From assembly GCF_026319305.1 (NCBI RefSeq), contig NZ_JAPDMV010000003.1, forward strand, positions 43,675-107,674: a stretch of DNA of 64,000 bases, in the 5' to 3' direction. Below, piece by piece: positions 60,231 to 64,000 of this stretch. Source of the stretch: Methylophaga sp. OBS4 (lineage in GTDB: Bacteria; Pseudomonadota; Gammaproteobacteria; Nitrosococcales; Methylophagaceae). Position numbers and translations under genes: made by a program. The first letter of the stretch is position 1, and every line of letters starts with the position of its first letter. The notes under the pieces are model-generated. The model made no database searches, was not told the DNA's origin, and was given only the letters and a program-made list of their open reading frames with translations.

Positions 60231-60835
60231 TGTTCCTGGTACTCAGCAATAGCTTTTCTGATAGTAAGACGTGCCCGATGTAGCAGCACCCGGACATTGG
60301 ACTGACTCACATCAAGGATGTTACAAATCTCGTCAAAACCGAATCCTTCCATATCGTGTAATGACATCACCGCACGTTGATTATAGGGCAGGCCATCGAA
60401 TGTTTTCTGAATCACCTCTCTCAGTTCCGAGCTGGATAGGAGTGCCTCTGGAGAATCGTTATGCCAGGGTTTCGGCGGGTGAGACCACCTGCCCTTGTCA
60501 TCGAAAGCGTTTTCGTCAGGATTGTGCCAGCCTTCATCGAGAGAAACATGCCTGTTTTCCCGTTTCAAACGTGTTTTAGCACGGTTGCTGACAATTTGGA
60601 TCAACCAGGTTCGCAGCGCTGACCGTCCCTCGAAATCGTGGATTGCCTTCAATGCGGCCACCCAGCTGTCCTGAACGACTTCATCAGCAAACGCTTCGCC
60701 GACAATCGCCCTGGCAATAGCCAGGAGTTTGGGGTGGTAAAGGCTGACCACTTGGCGGAATGCTTCCTGATCACCTGCTTGTAACTGGCTGATAAGGGTC
60801 GCTTCGGATTCGATATTTATCCTGTTAGTCGACAT
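60227..60835 (-). CDS. ECF-type RNA polymerase sigma factor
   Basis: 202 residues. Region 2 (EEAFRQVVSLYHPKLLAIAR-like: QEAFRQVVSLYHPKLLAIAR, DEVVQDSWVAAL, LRTWLIQIVSNRAKTRLKRE) and region 4 (LPYNQRAVMSLHDMEGFGFD, EICNILDVSQSNVRVLLHRA) are well conserved; a 60-residue acidic linker separates them. Start ATG 60835 begins the conserved part; the frame extends to 60907. It is the first gene of a pair with the zinc anti-sigma factor. Confidence 0.9.
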   Translation of the reverse strand: MSTNRINIESEATLISQLQAGDQEAFRQVVSLYHPKLLAIARAIVGEAFADEVVQDSWVAALKAIHDFEGRSALRTWLIQIVSNRAKTRLKRENRHVSLDEGWHNPDENAFDDKGRWSHPPKPWHNDSPEALLSSSELREVIQKTFDGLPYNQRAVMSLHDMEGFGFDEICNILDVSQSNVRVLLHRARLTIRKAIAEYQEQ

Positions 60836-61180
60836 TTTTGGGTGTCCGGAGGGATTCTTATTGTGATTGGAAAATATCTTTTTCCGGAAGAGTCTATCAT
60901 CAGCCAATTGTAACGCCTACTTTGACGGCTACAGCAGCCTTTCTTACTGGAATTCTTTCACTCCAATCGTTGTTTCAAGCATTGCTGGAGAGGTCAGGTC
61001 AAACGACAAAGTGTGATCTGATAATGAGTCATTTGTCATGCTGCCATAAAATGCCATGGCAACCCTGTTATTTTTTGCTACAATTGCCACCTGCAACGAT
61101 GGGGGTTGTTGGAAACGTTGTCGAAAATCGGCGTTTTCACAAATCTTCAAAAACCCGCAAACCGTTGCAATATCTAATGT

Positions 61181-61257
61181 CGGGGCATGGCGCAGCCTGG
61201 TAGCGCACTTGCATGGGGTGCAAGGGGTCGTAGGTTCAAATCCTACTGTCCCGACCA
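61181..61257 (+). tRNA. tRNA-Pro (GGG)
   Basis: A 77-nt cloverleaf with encoded CCA: acceptor CGGGGCA / TGTCCCG (one G:T), anticodon stem CTTGC / GCAAG, loop ATGGGGT (GGG), T-arm GTAGGTTCAAATCCTAC. The 300 bases before it hold no gene I can support. Confidence 0.96.
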
Positions 61258-61431
61258 ATCATTTCTCTAGCTCACTATTTCAGTCTCAATACATGTCTTG
61301 ACGTATTGCTGCTAATGTTTACCCCTTAAATCCTGATCGGCCTCACAGGCTAATTGACTTCTGTTTCAACCGATTTTCTGCCAGTAAAAACTACCACGCA
61401 TCACTGGTTTCATATCTGTTGATATTGATTT

Positions 61432-61451
61432 ATTTTCCCGTTCGGGAAAAT
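61432..61451. promoter_or_regulatory. candidate HipB-like operator 1
   Basis: ATTTTCCCG-TT-CGGGAAAAT, 9-bp arms, 65 bases before the regulator's ATG. It shares the TTCCYG..CGGGAA core with operator 2. Confidence 0.55.
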
Positions 61452-61479
61452 TTGTTTGTCATATTTTGATATTAGTCGT

Positions 61480-61501
61480 AATATTCCTGAACGGGAATAT
61501 T
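61480..61501. promoter_or_regulatory. candidate HipB-like operator 2
   Basis: AATATTCC-TGAACG-GGAATATT, 8-bp arms, 15 bases before the ATG; the centres of the two sites lie about 49 bp apart. Binding here would block translation-start-proximal promoter access. Confidence 0.55.
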
Positions 61502-61515
61502 TAGTGGTCAGAAAC

Positions 61516-61797
61516 ATGAGTCAAGATAAAAAAATACCGTACGGTAATATTGAGTCCGTCGAGGATATTGGCAAGCTCGTCCGGGCCCATCGTAAATCAC
61601 AATCTGCCACCCAAGCAGAATTTGCTGCGTTATGCGGTGTTGGGGTACGTTTTATCTCTGATCTGGAAAATGGCAAGCAAACCATCGAGCTTGGCAAAGC
61701 CCTGCATGTGCTGAAAAGCCTGGGACTGGAAATCAGCATACAGCCACGAGGCTGGAAAAAGCATGACAACACACAACCACTGGCTTCCGACAGATGA
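61516..61797 (+). CDS. HipB-like helix-turn-helix regulator, without hipA
   Basis: 93 residues. XRE-type HTH: IGKLVRAHRKSQSATQAEFA, ALCGVGVRFISDLENGKQTI, ELGKALHVLKSLGLEISIQP, the classical HipB pattern. In HipBA systems the kinase toxin HipA follows at once; here 130 non-coding bases and a Fic fragment follow instead, so the antitoxin is orphaned. Two palindromes upstream look like its operators. Confidence 0.85.
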   Translation: MSQDKKIPYGNIESVEDIGKLVRAHRKSQSATQAEFAALCGVGVRFISDLENGKQTIELGKALHVLKSLGLEISIQPRGWKKHDNTQPLASDR

Positions 61798-61926
61798 AAT
61801 CTCATCGTTTATCTGAACAACCAGCCCAGTAAAATCAAAGAATGAATCGCCACTAATTTGCTAGACACCTTTCAGCCAATTTGATTATGAGTTGCAGATA
61901 ACTGGAACAGTCCAGGTCAATGGCAA

Positions 61927-62163
61927 TTGCTGTATTTTGTCATTAAGAATCATCCGCTTGCCGACGGTAATAAACGCAGTGGATCGTTTTTGTTTTTATG
62001 GTATTTGAGTTTGAATCAACACTTGCTGGCTAAACCTGTTGAGCAGTTAATCAATGACAATACATTGGTCGCATTAGCTTTGCTGGTGGCGGAAAGCCTG
62101 CCTAAGCAAAAAGAGCTGATGATAAGGCTTATAGAGCATTTTATTTTATTGAGAAAATCATAG
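61927..62163 (+). pseudogene. C-terminal fragment of a Fic/RhuM-type protein
   Basis: 78 residues open from a TTG. IKNHPLADGNKRSGSFLFLW is the Fic AMP-transferase core (HPFxDGNKR), followed by the usual NDNTLVALALLVAESLPKQKELMIRLI tail. The N-terminal two thirds of the protein, including the regulatory and RhuM-like parts, are missing. A relic of a toxin-type gene. Confidence 0.8.
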
Positions 62164-62166
62164 CCT

Positions 62167-62271
62167 ATGATTACGGAAGATCAGCTGGAGCAGCTCTGCC
62201 TCGATTGGTTCAAATCTACCGGCTACGACTATATCAGCAGTTATGATATTGGCAAGGTGGGTTCTCTGTAG
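62167..62271 (+). pseudogene. N-terminal fragment of a type I restriction HsdR-like protein
   Basis: MITEDQLEQLCLDWFKSTGY then DYISSYDIGKVGSL and a stop: 34 residues that match only the first few dozen residues of HsdR subunits (ITEDQLEQxxLxWFxxxGY). The remaining roughly 950 residues are gone. It starts 4 bases after the Fic fragment stop, in the normal order of a restriction locus. Confidence 0.7.
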
Positions 62272-62367
62272 TTGGAAATACTCAGCTGATGAAGCTGTTG
62301 AGTTGTGTTTAAAACAGGATGGGGTGCTATCTGCAAGTTGGTCGAGCTAAAACTCAACTGTTCCAAC

Positions 62368-63558
62368 CTATTCTTCTTCAGCGTTTTTCCTTTGAGCCAG
62401 AATCGCTGTGATAGCACGCCAAGCCGCCTGACGGTCGAGTTTAAGCGGGTGCAGATCAACGTGGGCAAGGCCGTCAATAAGAAATAATTCGAACTGATCG
62501 GCTGGTACGGCTTTGCTCAAAGCGATGCTTTCGGTGTAGGGGATGATGGTGTCGTCGGTGCCATGCAGTAAAATCAGTTGTGCCTCAAGTTGTGAAAGAT
62601 CCTGGCTGGCAATGTTAAGCGCTTCAAGTTGAGCGCGGATTTCAGCGGGCAGCTTGGCAATCAGGGATTGGCTGAGTGCCGGATCACGATTTTCGATTAA
62701 TGCCAACACAGACTCACCTTCAGGGGTGAGCTGCTGCTCCAGATCGTCAACTTGTGCTGCAGGCATGAGTTGCTTTTTCAGTTCGTCATTTTGTGCTTCA
62801 GGGTTACGCAGTTTGTGTTTGGCTATGGTGCGTAAGATCCGGCGATCATCAGCATTACGTAACAGATCGACGTTACTGAGTATAAATACCCATTTGCCAT
62901 ATCGGTTTGGTTCCAGATATTGCCATTCGCCCTGCCTGCGGAAATAACCTGTGGTAAAAAATCTGATGACTTGGTTAAGGTCATAATAGCCGCCCACGCC
63001 CAGTACGAAGTTGACTTGTTCACAGATTGAGGCATTGAGTGCTGCCAACACAGCCGGGCCAGCCGCATAGCTGAACGCGCCGATGCCTGAAGGGATGTTG
63101 TTGCTGGCCTGGGGCAGGCTTTGCATATATTCAAACGTATCGACCAACCCTTGTACGTCTTCTTCTTTTACTTTAAGCGCACGCAGGTTAGGTAAGTCGG
63201 GTACCAAAACCAGAAAGCGGACACGGGCCAGGGTGGTGGCAAAAGACTTGAGGCGGGGATCGTTCTTGCCAGCTTCGGCGAGTCCCGGTACCAGTACCAG
63301 TGCGGCCAGTGGTGGTTGGGCCGGTATATACAAGTCTGCCTGATAGCTGCGGTCTTCGATGGTATAGAAAATTTGCTGTCTCTCGGGGGCGGGGGTGATG
63401 TCTTTGAGGTGTGATGGTTTTTCCACTGCCGCCAGATCTTTCAATACCCATGTTGCTTCGTCATCAGGCAAGCCCAGGCCGCATCCGGTCAACAGCAGTA
63501 ACCCGCTCACAGCGGCTGACCACTGCCATAGGATATGGCTGACTGCTCTCCAGTTCAT
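62368..63558 (-). CDS. alpha/beta hydrolase lipoprotein
   Basis: 396 residues. N-terminal lipobox LLLLTGC (Cys about 26) for a lipid anchor. Alpha/beta hydrolase core: ALVLVPGLAEAGKNDPRLKS, nucleophile elbow IGAFSYAAG (GxFSxxAG, so Ser in place), and the acid/His region LILLHGTDDTIIPYTESI with GLAHVDLHP. Two long charged insertions (about residues 245-290) are unusual. Likely an outer-membrane-associated esterase of unknown substrate. A well-conserved, isolated gene between two suspect elements. Confidence 0.8.
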   Translation of the reverse strand: MNWRAVSHILWQWSAAVSGLLLLTGCGLGLPDDEATWVLKDLAAVEKPSHLKDITPAPERQQIFYTIEDRSYQADLYIPAQPPLAALVLVPGLAEAGKNDPRLKSFATTLARVRFLVLVPDLPNLRALKVKEEDVQGLVDTFEYMQSLPQASNNIPSGIGAFSYAAGPAVLAALNASICEQVNFVLGVGGYYDLNQVIRFFTTGYFRRQGEWQYLEPNRYGKWVFILSNVDLLRNADDRRILRTIAKHKLRNPEAQNDELKKQLMPAAQVDDLEQQLTPEGESVLALIENRDPALSQSLIAKLPAEIRAQLEALNIASQDLSQLEAQLILLHGTDDTIIPYTESIALSKAVPADQFELFLIDGLAHVDLHPLKLDRQAAWRAITAILAQRKNAEEE

Positions 63559-63688
63559 TTTAGCTGCCGGCTCAATTCAGTTAATTTCATAACTTACTCC
63601 TGTGAGCGGTGATGCAGTTGATGAGTTTATATTTTGTCACTTCAGGCGGGTGATTAACACCGTTGGCTGGAAACAGCCGTTTAAAACC

Positions 63689-64000
63689 TAGCTAACCTGA
63701 GCTGCGTATAAGGAAAAGAATAGAAACGACACCCATCTTTTCCTATATGTACAACAAGAGATGCCTCCGCTACGGTTATGTCCAAGGATGGACGGTATGC
63801 CACCAATGCAGGAGCAATTGGTGGTCGGCAAGACACCGTTTCTGTTTACGGCGAGCCCCTTGGAGTATAAAAGAAGTCACCCTGACCGATAACTGCATCC
63901 TGCGTTATCGGCATACATCACATCCATGTGAATAAGCGAAGCCGAAGGGTCTCAGCTCGAACTTTTGAAGCATTATTTCTTACGCAGCTCAGGTTAGCTA
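63689..64000. mobile_element. 312-bp element with perfect 20-bp terminal inverted repeats
   Basis: TAGCTAACCTGAGCTGCGTA at 63689-63708 has its exact complement at 63981-64000, the final bases of the window. No transposase is encoded; a short frame MQEQLVVGKTPFLFTASPLE ... is visible around 63808-63894. Size and structure fit a non-autonomous transposable element. Inside, 63759-63771 repeats the AGATGCCTCCGCT string of the 1382/1854 repeats in reverse orientation. The upstream 63559-63688 is the lipoprotein gene's promoter region with nothing else recognised. Confidence 0.65.

Noticed and set aside
60944..61258. Minus-strand frame with MVGTVGFEPTTPCTPCKCATR over tRNA-Pro
   Set aside because: This is the well-known translation of the antisense of a tRNA-Pro gene; its first third is the tRNA itself.
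61258..61431. Search for an attL/attR duplicate of the tRNA-Pro 3' end
   Set aside because: I saw no second copy of the tRNA 3' end in the region to 62.4 kb, and no integrase gene, so no attachment site is claimed.
62270..62367. GTTGGAA...TTCCAAC and GTTGAGTT...AACTCAAC pairs
   Set aside because: The arms are short and the intervening DNA is A+T-poor and unstructured; they could occur by chance.

Overview
The window (about 50% G+C, dense, both strands used) is a chromosomal segment of a gammaproteobacterium. The reasons are the thrS-infC-rpmI-rplT-pheS-pheT-ihfA-merR block in its gammaproteobacterial order, DbpA, PpsR with PpsA, an UvrB next to AspC, and the methylcitrate genes prpB/C/D. A second, N-type ATPase operon, a quinoprotein dehydrogenase, a mesaconyl-CoA hydratase and an arsenosugar cluster point to a metabolically versatile, probably aquatic organism. 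The genus cannot be named from the sequence alone.

Layout. 1-3.5 kb: the 3' part of a PQQ dehydrogenase, a frameshifted GIY-YIG nuclease gene between two 100-bp direct repeats, and a lipase-maturation-factor-like membrane protein. 3.5-9.7 kb (minus): an N-ATPase operon atpDCQBEFAG without an atpR gene, with unusual residues in the alpha and c subunits. 9.9-15.3 kb: small housekeeping genes (DUF429, endonuclease V, CapA-like phosphatase, RNase Z-like hydrolase, Nudix, phosphoesterase). 15.3-28.7 kb: a 51-residue membrane protein gene, dbpA, tRNA-Asn, aspC, a 267-bp inverted-repeat element, uvrB, tRNA-Val and the translation block, with infC starting at AUC.

28.8-43.9 kb: a carbon-metabolism island. 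On the minus strand, prpD, prpC, prpB, a CitE-like lyase, a mesaconyl-CoA hydratase and a second CitE-like lyase form one unit. Divergent from it are a GntR regulator, malic enzyme, a third CitE-like protein, an acyl-CoA ligase, ppsR and ppsA. Two identical 12-bp palindromes in the divergent promoter region are candidate GntR operators. The genes could together turn a C5 dicarboxylate such as mesaconate, via beta-methylmalyl-CoA, into glyoxylate and propionyl-CoA, feed propionyl-CoA through the methylcitrate cycle, and send the C4/C3 products to PEP. This is my best candidate for an undescribed system.

44.0-57.5 kb: a TetR-controlled redox pair (carboxymuconolactone decarboxylase-like and deiodinase-like), then an organoarsenic island: a SelD-N-terminal-type flavoprotein, ArsM, PstSCAB, radical SAM ArsS, a TVP38/flavoprotein fusion, DUF547, the two rSAM-associated transferases and a DoxX-like protein. 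57.7-60.9 kb: an EAL phosphodiesterase and a sigma/anti-sigma pair. 61.2-62.3 kb: tRNA-Pro followed by a decayed island with a lone HipB-like regulator, a Fic fragment and an HsdR fragment. 62.4-64 kb: a lipoprotein hydrolase and a 312-bp element with perfect 20-bp terminal inverted repeats ending at the last base of the window.
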